From: Lysobacter_L cavernae
Lineage (GTDB): Bacteria; Pseudomonadota; Gammaproteobacteria; Xanthomonadales; Xanthomonadaceae
Assembly (NCBI RefSeq): GCF_042648505.1
Contig: NZ_JBHRXK010000001.1
Span: 372,001-436,000 of the forward strand
Reading direction: 5' to 3'
Length of the DNA stretch: 64,000 nucleotides
Position numbers and translations under genes: made by a program. The notes under the pieces are model-generated. The model was not told where the DNA came from. It did not search any database and saw only the letters and a program-made list of their open reading frames with translations. Positions within the stretch are counted from its first letter, which is position 1, and each line of letters opens with the position of its first letter. Of the stretch, positions 1 to 10,318 are shown one piece after another.

Positions 1-124
1 TGCCGGCGAAGCCCCACTCGCGATAGGCCGCGCCAAGCTCGGCGACGAAGGCCTCGCGGTCGGTGTCGCTGGACGGCTCGCTGAAGCGGCGGATGTCGAG
101 GGTCGGGATCTGGGGCTGGGTCAT
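1..124 (-). CDS. 2OG-Fe(II) / isopenicillin N synthase-like oxygenase, N-terminal fragment
   Basis: Only the first 41 codons are present; the rest of the gene lies beyond the left edge. The ATG at 124-122 opens a frame beginning MTQPQIPTLDIRRF and continuing with an AFVAELGAAYREWGFAG stretch. That pattern is typical of the N-terminus of isopenicillin-N-synthase-family non-haem iron oxygenases. The iron-binding His-Asp-His residues would lie outside the window, so catalytic competence cannot be judged. The gene follows glmM on the same strand after 63 bases that contain a hairpin. The family call is moderately secure; the substrate is unknown. Confidence 0.6.
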   Translation of the reverse strand, partial: MTQPQIPTLDIRRFSEPSSDTDREAFVAELGAAYREWGFAG

Positions 125-150
125 CGTCTGTCTTTCGATTACGGATGGAG

Positions 151-175
151 GGCGGCACTCCGGTCGAGTGCCGCC
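151..175 (-). other. Perfect 10-bp stem-loop between glmM and the downstream oxygenase
   Basis: GGCGGCACTC and GAGTGCCGCC are exact inverted arms around a 5-base loop. The hairpin lies 13 bases beyond the glmM stop and about 27 bases before the oxygenase start. No T-run follows on either strand, so it is a poor intrinsic terminator. It could instead be an mRNA-stabilising or processing hairpin. The structure is seen directly; the role is inferred. Confidence 0.5.
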
Positions 176-187
176 GTCGTGTGTCGA

Positions 188-1527
188 TCAGGCCGCCGCG
201 ACACGCACCGCGATGGCCAGCGCGTCCAGCGTGGACTGCATCAATGCCGAGTCATCGGCCTCGACCGTGACGCGCACCACCGGCTCGGTCCCGGAAGGAC
301 GCAGGAAGGCACGGCCGCGCCCGGCAACCGCCGCCTGCGCCGATGCCAGCGCGGCCTGCACGCTCGGCGCCTCGGCCGGTTTGGCCGCGCCGTTGTAGCG
401 CACGTTGACGGTTTTCTGCGGGACCTTGGCGAAACCGTCCAGCGCTTCGCGCAGGCCGAGCTTGCGACGCTGCAGCACTTCCAGCACCTGCAGCGCGCTG
501 ACGATGCCGTCGCCGGTGCTGGTGCGGTCCAGGCACAGCAGGTGCCCCGAGGCCTCGCCACCGAGCACGCCGGCGTTGGCGATCAACTGCTGGTGCACGT
601 AGCGGTCACCGACCTTGGCGCGGATGAAATCGATGCCACGCTGCGCGAACGCGCGCTCCAGCGCGTAGTTGGTCATCAGGGTGCCGACCACCGGCCCCTG
701 CAAGCGGCCGCTGGCATGCCAGTCGTTGGCCAGCACGTAGAGCAGGTCGTCGCCGTCGCGGACGACGCCGTCGCCGTCGACGAACAGCACGCGGTCGCCG
801 TCGCCGTCGAAGGCGATGCCGAGGTCGGCATTGGTGGCCTTGACGTGCGTAGCCAGCGTTTCCGGATGGGTCGAGCCGACGCCGTCGTTGATATTGATGC
901 CATTGGGGTCGATGCCGATGGCATCGACGCGCGCGCCCAGCTCGCGCAGCACCAGCGGGCCGAGCTGGTAGGTCGCGCCGTTGGCGCAGTCCATGGCGAT
1001 GCGCAGGCCGCCGAGGTCGAAGCCCTTGGGCACCGAACTCTTGCAGGCCTCGATGTAGCGACCCAGCGCGTCACGCGTGCGCACGGCCTTGCCGAGCTGC
1101 TCGGATGGCACGGTGCGGAACGGCTGCTCTAGCGCAGCCTCGATGGCCAGCTCGGTGGCATCGTCAAGCTTCTCGCCCTCGGCCGAGAAGAACTTGATGC
1201 CGTTGTCGTGGTGAGGATTGTGCGAGGCCGAAATCACGATGCCGCCGTCGGCGCGCATCGAATGGGTCAGGTGGGCCACGGCCGGCGTCGGCATCGGCCC
1301 CATCAGCTGCACGTCGACGCCGGCGGCGACCAGGCCGGCCTCCAGCGCAGCCTCGAACATGTAGTTGGAGATGCGCGTGTCCTTGCCGATGATCACCACC
1401 GGGTTGCGCCAGTCGCGGCGCGGCAGCGCATGGCCGTAGGCGTTGCCCAGGCGCATCACGAAATCGGCCGAGATCGGACCCTCACCGACGCGCCCACGGA
1501 TGCCGTCGGTGCCGAAATACTTGCGAC

Positions 1528-1531
<4 letters not shown>
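188..1531 (-). CDS. glmM: Phosphoglucosamine mutase GlmM
   Basis: Interconverts glucosamine-6-phosphate and glucosamine-1-phosphate, the step before UDP-GlcNAc for peptidoglycan and LPS. The 447-aa length is normal. Landmarks are the N-terminal KYFGTDGIRG, the phosphoserine loop SASHNP with the catalytic Ser near 103, the metal loop DGDGDR with Asp 242, 244 and 246, and the C-terminal phosphate-binding RPSGTEP. The ATG at 1531 overlaps the accD stop in an ATGA, so translation is probably coupled to accD. In many bacteria glmM follows folP or ftsH; here it follows accD, linking lipid and wall precursor genes in one transcript. Confidence 0.97.
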
Positions 1532-2430
<899 letters not shown>

Positions 2431-2526
2431 GCGTTGCGTGATCCCTTCGATTTAGGTGCCGCGTTCAGGCTTGATAAGAGCCGGAGTGGGGTCCGGCCGA
2501 GCGGGTCAGTTTAACGCAGTGGCCGC

Positions 2527-3327
2527 TCAGGCCGGGGTGGCATCCAAGGCTGCGCGCAATGGCGCAAGAAACGTGCGTGCCTGCTGGGCCGGGTCTGGTG
2601 CATCGGCCAAAGCCGCCACCAGCGCGCTGCCGACGACCACGCCGTCGGCCTCCCGGGCCATCGCCGCGGCACTGGCTGCGTCCTTGATGCCGAAGCCGGC
2701 CACCACCGGCACCGCGCTCTGCCGTCGGATCGCCTGCAGGTGCGCACCAGCAGTACCGGTGTCGAGCCGGTCGGCACCGGTCACGCCGGCAAAGCTCACG
2801 TAGTAGAGATACCCCTGCGCGTCGTCGCACAGCAGGCGCATGCGCGCGTCGGTAGTGGTCGGCGACGCCAGCAGGATGAGGGCCAGCCCATGCTGCGCGA
2901 ACGCCTCGCGGAATTCGCCGGACTCTTCCGGTGGCAAGTCAACCAGCAGCACGCCGTCGACGCCAGCCGTCACCGCTTCGCTGGCGAAACGCTCGGCGCC
3001 GCGGATCTCGACCGGATTGAGGTACCCCATCAGCACCACCGGCGTGTCGGCGTCGTGCTTGCGGAAGGCGCGCACGCTGTCGAGCACGAATGCCAGCCCT
3101 GTCCCACGGGACAGCGCGCGCTCGGAACTGCGCTGGATGGTCGGGCCGTCGGCCATCGGGTCGGAAAACGGCACGCCGAGCTCGATCACGTCGGCACCGG
3201 CCTCGACCAGTGCGTGCATGACCGGCACCGTGGCTTCGAGCGATGGATCGCCGGCGGTGATGAACGGAATCAGCGCCTTGCGGCCCTGCGCCTTGAGCGC
3301 GGCGAAGCGGGTGTCGATGCGGTTCAT
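2527..3327 (-). CDS. trpA: Tryptophan synthase alpha chain TrpA
   Basis: Cleaves indole-3-glycerol phosphate to indole, which is channelled to TrpB. The frame stays open far upstream, but the start is MNRIDTRFAALKAQG at 3327. It gives a normal 266-aa protein with catalytic Glu49 (VIELGVPFSDP) and Asp60, matching the Salmonella/E. coli numbering. The upstream codons run through a dispersed repeat (3345-3531) and do not look like protein. trpB lies upstream on the same strand, but 229 bases away. This is unusual because trpB and trpA normally abut or overlap. Confidence 0.96.
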   Translation of the reverse strand: MNRIDTRFAALKAQGRKALIPFITAGDPSLEATVPVMHALVEAGADVIELGVPFSDPMADGPTIQRSSERALSRGTGLAFVLDSVRAFRKHDADTPVVLMGYLNPVEIRGAERFASEAVTAGVDGVLLVDLPPEESGEFREAFAQHGLALILLASPTTTDARMRLLCDDAQGYLYYVSFAGVTGADRLDTGTAGAHLQAIRRQSAVPVVAGFGIKDAASAAAMAREADGVVVGSALVAALADAPDPAQQARTFLAPLRAALDATPA

Positions 3328-3344
3328 GCAGTCAGCTCGAAATA

Positions 3345-3531
3345 GCCCCTCTCCCATCGGCGCCCGAAGGGTGTCCAGAGGTGAGAGGGGTTGGGGTGAG
3401 GGTACGGCGGAGTGATCACGCACGAGCGCGGTGGCGAATGTGAGCCGATCGTTTCCAGCGGCAATCGAACGTACCCGCTCCGCCGAACCCTCATCCGGCG
3501 CTGCGCGCCACCTTCTCCCTGAGGGAGAAGG
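3345..3531. repeat. Family A hairpin-ended repeat, copy A1 (between trpB and trpA)
   Basis: Left end: CCCCTCTCCC, then GAGAGGGGTTGGGGTGAGGG. Right end: CCCTCATCCGGCGCTGCGCGCC, then CTTCTCCCTGAGGGAGAAGG. Each end forms a hairpin followed by an inward-facing GGTGAGGG/GGATGAGGG-like motif, so the ends are imperfect inverted repeats around about 90 bases of unshared sequence. Other copies are at 42021-42184, 51359-51479 and, in part, 10283-10318. This copy fills most of the gap between trpB and trpA. Confidence 0.85.
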
Positions 3532-3556
3532 AAACACGGCACCGGGATCCAGGGCA

Positions 3557-4777
3557 TCACAACGCAATCCCCTCGCGCCCGGCGATCGTATGCACGTCCT
3601 TGTCGCCGCGGCCGGACAGGTTGCACAGGACGATCGCGTCCTTCGGCAGATCACGCGCCAGCTTCACCGCCTGGGCGATGGCGTGGCTGGATTCCAGCGC
3701 CGGCAGGATGCCTTCGGTACGCGCGAGTTGGTGAAACGCGGCCAGCGCCTCGTCGTCGGTGACGCCGACATAGTCGGCGCGGCCGCTGTCCTTGAGGAAG
3801 GCGTGCTCGGGCCCGACGCCGGGGTAGTCCAGGCCCGCCGACACCGAATGCGTCTCGATGATCTGGCCGTCGTCGTCGCACAACACGTAGGTGCGGTTGC
3901 CGTGCAGCACGCCGGGGCGGCCCGCCGCCAGCGAGGCGGCGTGGTGGCCGCTGGCGATGCCCTCGCCCGCCGCCTCGGCGCCGACCAGGCGCACGCCCGG
4001 ATCGTTGAGGAAGGCGTGGAAGATGCCGATCGCGTTGCTGCCGCCACCGACGCAGGCGGTGACTGCATCGGGCAGGCAGCCGTACTCGGCCAGCATCTGC
4101 GCGCGTGCCTCGCGGCCGACGATGGCGTTGAAGTCGCGAACCATGCGCGGATACGGGTCCGGGCCGGCGACGGTGCCGATGATGTAGAAGGTGTCGCGCA
4201 CGTGGGTGACCCAGTCGCGCATCGCCTCGTTGAGCGCGTCCTTGAGCGTGGCCGAACCGCTGGTGACCGGCACCACGGTCGCACCGAGCAGCTTCATCCG
4301 GTAGACATTGATCTTCTGCCGCTCGATGTCGGTCGCGCCCATGTAAACCACGCACTCCAGGCCCAGGCGCGCGGCGACCGTCGCCGAGGCGACGCCATGC
4401 TGGCCGGCGCCGGTCTCGGCGATGATCCGGGTCTTGCCCATGCGACTGGCGAGCAGCGCCTGGCCGATGGTGTTGTTGATCTTGTGCGCGCCGGTGTGGT
4501 TCAGATCCTCGCGCTTGAGCAGGATGCGGGCGCCGCCGACTTCGCGGCTCAGGCGTTCGGCGAAATAGATCGGGCTGGGCCGGCCGACGTAATGGGCCAG
4601 GTCGTTGTCGAATTCGGCGATGAAGGCCGGATCGACGCGGGCGGCGTCGTAGGCCGCGGCCAGCTCCTCCAGCGGGCCGATCAGGGTCTCGGCGACGAAG
4701 CGGCCGCCGTAGCGGCCGAAGTGGCCGGAGGCGTCCGGATAGGCGTGGAAGTCTTCGACGCGGGGGCTGATCGACAT
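3557..4777 (-). CDS. trpB: Tryptophan synthase beta chain TrpB
   Basis: PLP enzyme condensing indole with serine to give tryptophan. At 406 aa it has the normal length for the TrpB1 type that partners TrpA. The PLP-binding lysine is Lys99 in HTGAHKINN, and the phosphate-binding glycine loop is GGGSNAIG. The ATG at 4777 faces a LysR gene across a 102-base divergent intergenic region. In pseudomonads the equivalent regulator, TrpI, activates trpBA in response to indoleglycerol phosphate, and the same logic is likely here. Confidence 0.97.
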   Translation of the reverse strand: MSISPRVEDFHAYPDASGHFGRYGGRFVAETLIGPLEELAAAYDAARVDPAFIAEFDNDLAHYVGRPSPIYFAERLSREVGGARILLKREDLNHTGAHKINNTIGQALLASRMGKTRIIAETGAGQHGVASATVAARLGLECVVYMGATDIERQKINVYRMKLLGATVVPVTSGSATLKDALNEAMRDWVTHVRDTFYIIGTVAGPDPYPRMVRDFNAIVGREARAQMLAEYGCLPDAVTACVGGGSNAIGIFHAFLNDPGVRLVGAEAAGEGIASGHHAASLAAGRPGVLHGNRTYVLCDDDGQIIETHSVSAGLDYPGVGPEHAFLKDSGRADYVGVTDDEALAAFHQLARTEGILPALESSHAIAQAVKLARDLPKDAIVLCNLSGRGDKDVHTIAGREGIAL

Positions 4778-4879
4778 GGGCAGGCACGAAGCACGGAGAG
4801 TGCTGAGACTTTATCGCGCATGCAGCCGCTGAGAAATGTATTAAATTGGCGAAACCTGTCAGAAAAACTCACCAATCCG
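4778..4879. promoter_or_regulatory. Divergent trpB / trpI-like regulatory region
   Basis: This 102-base gap separates divergent trpB and the LysR gene. It has an AT-rich core (ATGTATTAAATTGG, about 4836-4849) in otherwise GC-rich surroundings. An imperfect dyad, CTGAGA...TGTCAG, brackets the core at about 4829-4861, as expected for a LysR-type operator. No convincing -35 box was identified. The operator role is inferred from the arrangement. Confidence 0.5.
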
Positions 4880-5803
4880 ATGAGCCGCGACCTGCCCCCG
4901 TTGAATGCCCTGCGCGCCTTCGAGGCCGTCGCCCGCCTGGACAGCGTCAGCCGTGCCGCAGCCGAGCTGCACGTCACCCACGGCGCGGTCAGCCGCCATT
5001 TGCGAACGTTGGATGATGCCGTGGGCACTGCGTTGTTTATCCGCCAGGGCCGCGGTCTGGCGCTGACGCCCGCCGGGCGGCGCTTGCATGAGGCGGCCGA
5101 AGCAGCCTTCGACCCGTTGCGCACGGCCTGGGCGCAATTGCGCAGGCGCCCGGACCAGGCGCCGTTGGTATTGGGCTGCCCCGGCAGCGTGCTGGCGCGC
5201 TGGATGATCCCGCGCCTGGACCGTCTGGCGCGCGAGTTGCCCGACCTCAAGCTGCACCTGTCCGCCAGCGAGACCGCCCCGGATGCGCAGCTCGATGGAC
5301 TCGACGCCGCCCTGCTGATCGCACAGCCGCCGTGGCCGGCCGACTGGCAGGTGCATGAACTGGCGCCGGAGCGCATCGGCCTGGTGCTGAGTCCGCACTG
5401 GCCGGGCGCCGGGCTCCTGCACAATGCGCCGCCGCAGGCGGTCCTGGAGCAGTCCCTGCTGCACACCACCTCGCGCCCACAGGCTTGGCGCGACTGGGCT
5501 GCGCGCTCGGGCCTGGACCCGGCAGCGTTGCGCCTGGGCACCGGCTTCGAGCATCTGTACTACCTGCTGGAAGCCGCCGTGGCCGGGCTCGGCGTGGCCA
5601 TCGCGCCCGAACCACTGGTCAGCGAGGACCTGGCCGCCGGGCGCCTGCTGGCGCCATGGGGCTTCGTCGAAACCTCAGGATGCTGGGCGCTGTGCACGCC
5701 ACGGCGGCGCCACGACCCACGCCTGGCGCAGCTGGCCGACTGGCTGCGTGAGGCACTGACGCAGGATGCTGCCGGCGCGCGGCGCCCGGATCAGCCGCTG
5801 TAG
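4880..5803 (+). CDS. trpI: LysR-type regulator, TrpI-like
   Basis: A 307-aa LysR protein. The N-terminal winged helix-turn-helix covers roughly residues 8-65 and contains AAELHVTHGAVSRHLRTLD, followed by a periplasmic-binding-protein-like effector domain. Overall it resembles the GcvA/TrpI branch. The frame is open upstream, but the ATG at 4880 gives the canonical MSRDLPPLNALRAFEAV beginning. It is divergent from trpB, which supports a TrpI role; GcvA-like alternatives are possible because no ligand residues can be assigned by eye. Its last 13 bases overlap convergently with the 3' end of trpF. Confidence 0.8.
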   Translation: MSRDLPPLNALRAFEAVARLDSVSRAAAELHVTHGAVSRHLRTLDDAVGTALFIRQGRGLALTPAGRRLHEAAEAAFDPLRTAWAQLRRRPDQAPLVLGCPGSVLARWMIPRLDRLARELPDLKLHLSASETAPDAQLDGLDAALLIAQPPWPADWQVHELAPERIGLVLSPHWPGAGLLHNAPPQAVLEQSLLHTTSRPQAWRDWAARSGLDPAALRLGTGFEHLYYLLEAAVAGLGVAIAPEPLVSEDLAAGRLLAPWGFVETSGCWALCTPRRRHDPRLAQLADWLREALTQDAAGARRPDQPL

Positions 5804-6459
5804 CAGTCGGCGCGGCGTACTTCCTCGACGAAACGCCGCATCTTGTCGCCGTCCTTGATGCCCGGCGCGCTCTCGATGCCGCTGGACACGTCCACGCCCC
5901 AGGGCTGCACGGCCAGGATCGCGTCGAACACGTTGTCGGCGGTGATGCCGCCGGCCAGCACGAACGGCTTGTCCATCGCCGCCGGCAGGCGTGCCCAGTC
6001 GAAGGTGTGGCCGCTGCCGCCACTGCCGCCGCGACGATGGCTGTCGAACAGGAAGCCAGCGGCAGCCGGGAACTGCGCGGGCAAAGCCGTCGCCGGCGTC
6101 GCCTGTGTTTCGTCACCCATCGCCACCGCCTTGAGGTAAGGCACGCCGAAGCTGCGGCAGAACGCGTCGTCCTCGCTGCCGTGGAACTGCAACAGGCTCG
6201 GCCGCACCTGGCGCACGACTTCGCGCACCTCGTCGGCCGGGTTGTCCATGAACAAGGCCACGGCATCGACCAGCGGCGCCAGCGCGATGCGCATCGCCCG
6301 CGCTTCTTCGGGCTCGAGCTGGCGTGGGCTGCCGTGGGCGAACACGAAGCCGATCGCATCCGCCCCCAGTTCGCAGGCCAGGCGCACGTCGCCCAGACGG
6401 GTCAGGCCGCAGAACTTGACGCGGGTGCGGAACAGCAGACGGTTGCCGGAAGCGCTCAC
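5791..6459 (-). CDS. trpF: Phosphoribosylanthranilate isomerase TrpF
   Basis: Isomerises phosphoribosylanthranilate in tryptophan synthesis. The 222-aa TIM barrel has the catalytic cysteine in KFCGLTR (Cys17), the catalytic aspartate in GVDVSSG (Asp190) and the phosphate-binding LAGGI turn. It starts with GTG at 6459 in a GTGA overlap with the truA stop, so it is read from the asd-fimV-truA side rather than with trpBA. Its 3' end overlaps the convergent LysR gene by 13 bases. A Gly/Ser-rich insertion lies around residues 144-150. Confidence 0.95.
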   Translation of the reverse strand: MSASGNRLLFRTRVKFCGLTRLGDVRLACELGADAIGFVFAHGSPRQLEPEEARAMRIALAPLVDAVALFMDNPADEVREVVRQVRPSLLQFHGSEDDAFCRSFGVPYLKAVAMGDETQATPATALPAQFPAAAGFLFDSHRRGGSGGSGHTFDWARLPAAMDKPFVLAGGITADNVFDAILAVQPWGVDVSSGIESAPGIKDGDKMRRFVEEVRRADCYSG

Positions 6460-7286
6460 AGCGTGACCTCAGCGGGAAGGCCCCATTCTGCGGGGTAGCG
6501 CGGACCGAGGAACACCAGCCCGGCCGACGGCGCGGTCGGCCCGGCGACGGTGCGGTCGCGGCCGGCCAGCAACTCGCCGATCCAGGCCTCGGGCTGCTCG
6601 CCGCACCCGACCGGCAACAGGCTGCCGACGATGTTGCGCACCATGTGGTGCAGGAAGGCGTTGGCCTGCACCTCGACCTCGACGACATCGCCATCGCGGC
6701 GCACGCGGATCGCCTGCAACTCGCGGCGTGCGTGCGGGGCCTGGCAGTGCACGGTGCGGAACGCCGAAAAGTCGTTCTCGCCGAGCAAGGCCTGCGCCGC
6801 GCGGTGCATGGCATCGGCGTCGAGCGGCCTGCGTTCCCAGCTCAGGTACTGGCGCCGCAGCGCCGGCCGCACCGCGCGGTTGAGGATGCGGTAGCGGTAG
6901 CGTCGCGCGCGTGCCGAAAAGCGTGCATGGAAATCGTCGGCGACCGGCACACACCAGCGCACGCACACCGCCGGCGGCAGGCGACTGGTGGCACCGAGCA
7001 TCCAGCCGCGCGGGTCGCGCGTGGCCGGGCTGTCGAAATGCACAACCTGGCAGGCGGCGTGCACGCCGGCATCGGTGCGGCCGGCGCAGATCACCTCGAT
7101 CGGGTGGCCAGCGACGAACGACAGCGCCGCCTCGACCGCGCTCTGCACGGTCGGCTCGCCGGGGCGGTCGGGCTCGCCGTGCTTGCTCAGCCGCTGCCAG
7201 CCGGAGAATTCGCCGCCGTCGTATTCGACGCCGAGGGCATGGCGCCGCGATGGCGGTGCGTCGGCGACGGGTACGGTCTCAGTCAC
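6456..7286 (-). CDS. truA: tRNA pseudouridine(38-40) synthase TruA
   Basis: Makes pseudouridine at positions 38-40 in the anticodon arm of tRNAs. The 276-aa protein carries the catalytic motif AGRTDAGVHA (nucleophile Asp72) and the later FHARFSARARRYRY and HHMVRNIVG segments of the family. The GTG start at 7286 lies immediately after the fimV stop, and the stop overlaps the trpF GTG. The fimV-truA-trpF order is also seen in pseudomonads, which supports the call. Confidence 0.96.
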   Translation of the reverse strand: MTETVPVADAPPSRRHALGVEYDGGEFSGWQRLSKHGEPDRPGEPTVQSAVEAALSFVAGHPIEVICAGRTDAGVHAACQVVHFDSPATRDPRGWMLGATSRLPPAVCVRWCVPVADDFHARFSARARRYRYRILNRAVRPALRRQYLSWERRPLDADAMHRAAQALLGENDFSAFRTVHCQAPHARRELQAIRVRRDGDVVEVEVQANAFLHHMVRNIVGSLLPVGCGEQPEAWIGELLAGRDRTVAGPTAPSAGLVFLGPRYPAEWGLPAEVTL

Positions 7287-7287
7287 G

Positions 7288-9033
7288 CTATTCCAGCTCT
7301 TGCAGCATCCGCGATGCCTGCTGGCGCGCGATCAGGTCGCCGTTGATCACGACCTCGCTGAGCAGTTGCCGGGCGCTGTCGTGATCGCCCAGGTCGAGAT
7401 ACGCGCGAGCGAGGTCCAGGCGCTCCTGTCCCGGCGGGGTCGCCAGCGACGGCTCGATCCGGCTCGATGCATCGGCGGTGGCCACGTGCCATGCCGGGGC
7501 TTTGGGTGCGACGGTGATCGGCGCCGGCCGCAACGGCTGTGCGATGGGCTCTGCTTCCAGTGCGAAGGCGGCGAACGACTCCGCCGGAGCATCAACCTCC
7601 TCCGCTTCTGCCGCCAAGGGTTCGACGATGACGGGCGCGGCCGCGGCCGCATCGGCACGCATTGGTGCCCGGAACACCGGTTTCGACGGCCGACGGCGCA
7701 ACAGCCAGCCGCCGAGCACGGCCAGCAGCACGCCACCGCCGATCGCCCACGGCCACACGGCGCCTGCGGCGGCGCCCTGATCCTGGTTGCTCTTGGCGAG
7801 CCGCTGCTGCGCCGCGGCCAGCTCGCTGTCCTTCATCGCGATCAACTGCTGCTGTTTGCCCTGCAACTGTTCGAGTTCGGCGATGCGGCCCTTCAGCTCC
7901 TGCAGTTCGGCCTCGCGTGCGGCCAGGGTCTCCTGGTTCTGTACAAGTTCCTGTCGCAGCATGTCGCCCTCACCACCGGCGTTGATGCCGGACTGTGTTC
8001 CCGCCTGGGTGGCGCTGCTGGCGCCAGGCGGAACGATTTCCAGCCGCGCGTCGGCGTGGCTCGATGCCGAGGTCATGGCCGTGGCCGCCTCGCCGGCGGC
8101 CGCTCCCGCAACCAGGCCGGCGTCGGTCGCCGGTTGTGGCACGGCGCGGCGCGCCTGGCGCCACTGCTGCACCTGCTGGCTGACGATCTGGCTGGCCTGG
8201 GCCGCATCGAGGCTGGCCAGCTCCTGGCCCGCGGGCACCTGCAGCACCGCCCCCGCCTTCAAGCGGTTGATGTTGCCGCCGATGAATGCCTCGGGATTGG
8301 CGCGCAGCAGCGCGATCATGGTCTGGTCGAGCGTGTAGCCGTTGCCGGCATCGAGTCGGCTGGCGATCTCCGACAACGTATCGCCGCGGCGCACCGAGTA
8401 GGCGTCGCCGTCGATGGCGGCCGCCGGCACGCGCGCCGGTGTCGCCACTACGACTGGCGCTGGCGCCACGGGCACGGCGTTGTCCGGCGTCTGCGCCACG
8501 GCATCGACCTCGGCGTTGCCCGGCGGATCTGCCGGTGCCGGGTCGGCGGCGGATTCGGGCGGCCGTTCGATCGTGTTCGGCGCCGCCACCACAGCCTCGT
8601 CGATGGCGGGCTGCAACGGCGCCGAGACCGTGCGCGGCGCATCCAGCAGCGCCGAGTACTCGCGCACCAGGCGGCCCTGCCCCCAGTCCACCGACACCAG
8701 GAAGATCAGCACCGGGTCGGTGACCGGCTGCTCGCTGGTGACGCGGATCACCGGGTTGCCGGTGGCATCGAGCGCCGAGGCGAACTGCAGGTCGGCGACG
8801 ATGCCGGTCGGCGGCTGCAGACCGATGCGGGCGAAAGTGAGCGGCGAAGCCAACTCGGCCTGCACGTTCTCCAGCTCGCCCGGATCGCTGGACACGATCG
8901 GAATCTCGGCCAGCAGCGGCTGGCCAAGCTTGGATTTGACCTCGATCTGGCCCAGACCGAGCGCGGCCGCGGTGCCGCTGGCCAATGCCAGCGCCATCGC
9001 CAATGCCGTACGCACGTAATGCTTCACAACCAT
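7288..9033 (-). CDS. fimV: FimV-like peptidoglycan-binding LysM/TPR polar hub protein
   Basis: FimV organises polar functions such as type IV pili and twitching in Pseudomonas. Seen here: a signal peptide (residues about 1-24, ending GTAAALG), the FimV N-terminal domain (IEVKSKLGQPLLAEIPI), a LysM domain (about 209-268), a coiled coil (about 358-414), one transmembrane helix (about 424-447), and the FimV C-terminal TPR-like motif (LDLARAYLDLGDHDSARQLL). I chose ATG 9033 because the signal peptide follows it; upstream codons are not protein-like. At 581 aa it is shorter than P. aeruginosa FimV (about 919 aa), with a reduced acidic cytoplasmic part. Confidence 0.9.
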   Translation of the reverse strand: MVVKHYVRTALAMALALASGTAAALGLGQIEVKSKLGQPLLAEIPIVSSDPGELENVQAELASPLTFARIGLQPPTGIVADLQFASALDATGNPVIRVTSEQPVTDPVLIFLVSVDWGQGRLVREYSALLDAPRTVSAPLQPAIDEAVVAAPNTIERPPESAADPAPADPPGNAEVDAVAQTPDNAVPVAPAPVVVATPARVPAAAIDGDAYSVRRGDTLSEIASRLDAGNGYTLDQTMIALLRANPEAFIGGNINRLKAGAVLQVPAGQELASLDAAQASQIVSQQVQQWRQARRAVPQPATDAGLVAGAAAGEAATAMTSASSHADARLEIVPPGASSATQAGTQSGINAGGEGDMLRQELVQNQETLAAREAELQELKGRIAELEQLQGKQQQLIAMKDSELAAAQQRLAKSNQDQGAAAGAVWPWAIGGGVLLAVLGGWLLRRRPSKPVFRAPMRADAAAAAPVIVEPLAAEAEEVDAPAESFAAFALEAEPIAQPLRPAPITVAPKAPAWHVATADASSRIEPSLATPPGQERLDLARAYLDLGDHDSARQLLSEVVINGDLIARQQASRMLQELE

Positions 9034-9126
9034 CCCATTGCCTGGATCCCCGGCGGGGACTCTAGCCGCCGCCGGGGCCCGGACGCAATGCAATCCATCG
9101 CGGGACGCCTTGGGATCGGCCCCGGA

Positions 9127-10158
<1,032 letters not shown>

Positions 10159-10282
10159 TGGTTCCTTGATGGTCCTGGTTGGAAGCCGCCGGACCCATTC
10201 CGGCGGGTGTTGCGATTGAGAAGGTGGCCCGGAGGGCCAGGTGAGGGCAAGCGCGGCAACGTTCGGCAACCGATGTGCGCCC

Positions 10283-10318
10283 GCCCTCACCCCTCTCCCG
10301 CACGCGCGCGAGGGGCTT
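10283..10318. repeat. Family A repeat, partial copy A4, forming the 3' end of a gene
   Basis: On the minus strand this reads CCCCTC...CGGGAGAGGGGTGAGGG, the hairpin end of family A without its other half. It encodes the last residues and the stop codon of the neighbouring 2-hydroxyacid dehydrogenase. Confidence 0.65.

Noticed and set aside
3328..3654. N-terminal extension of trpA of about 109 codons
   Set aside because: The extra codons translate a dispersed repeat and part of trpB antisense. The family start MNRIDTRFAALK fits the known catalytic residue numbering.
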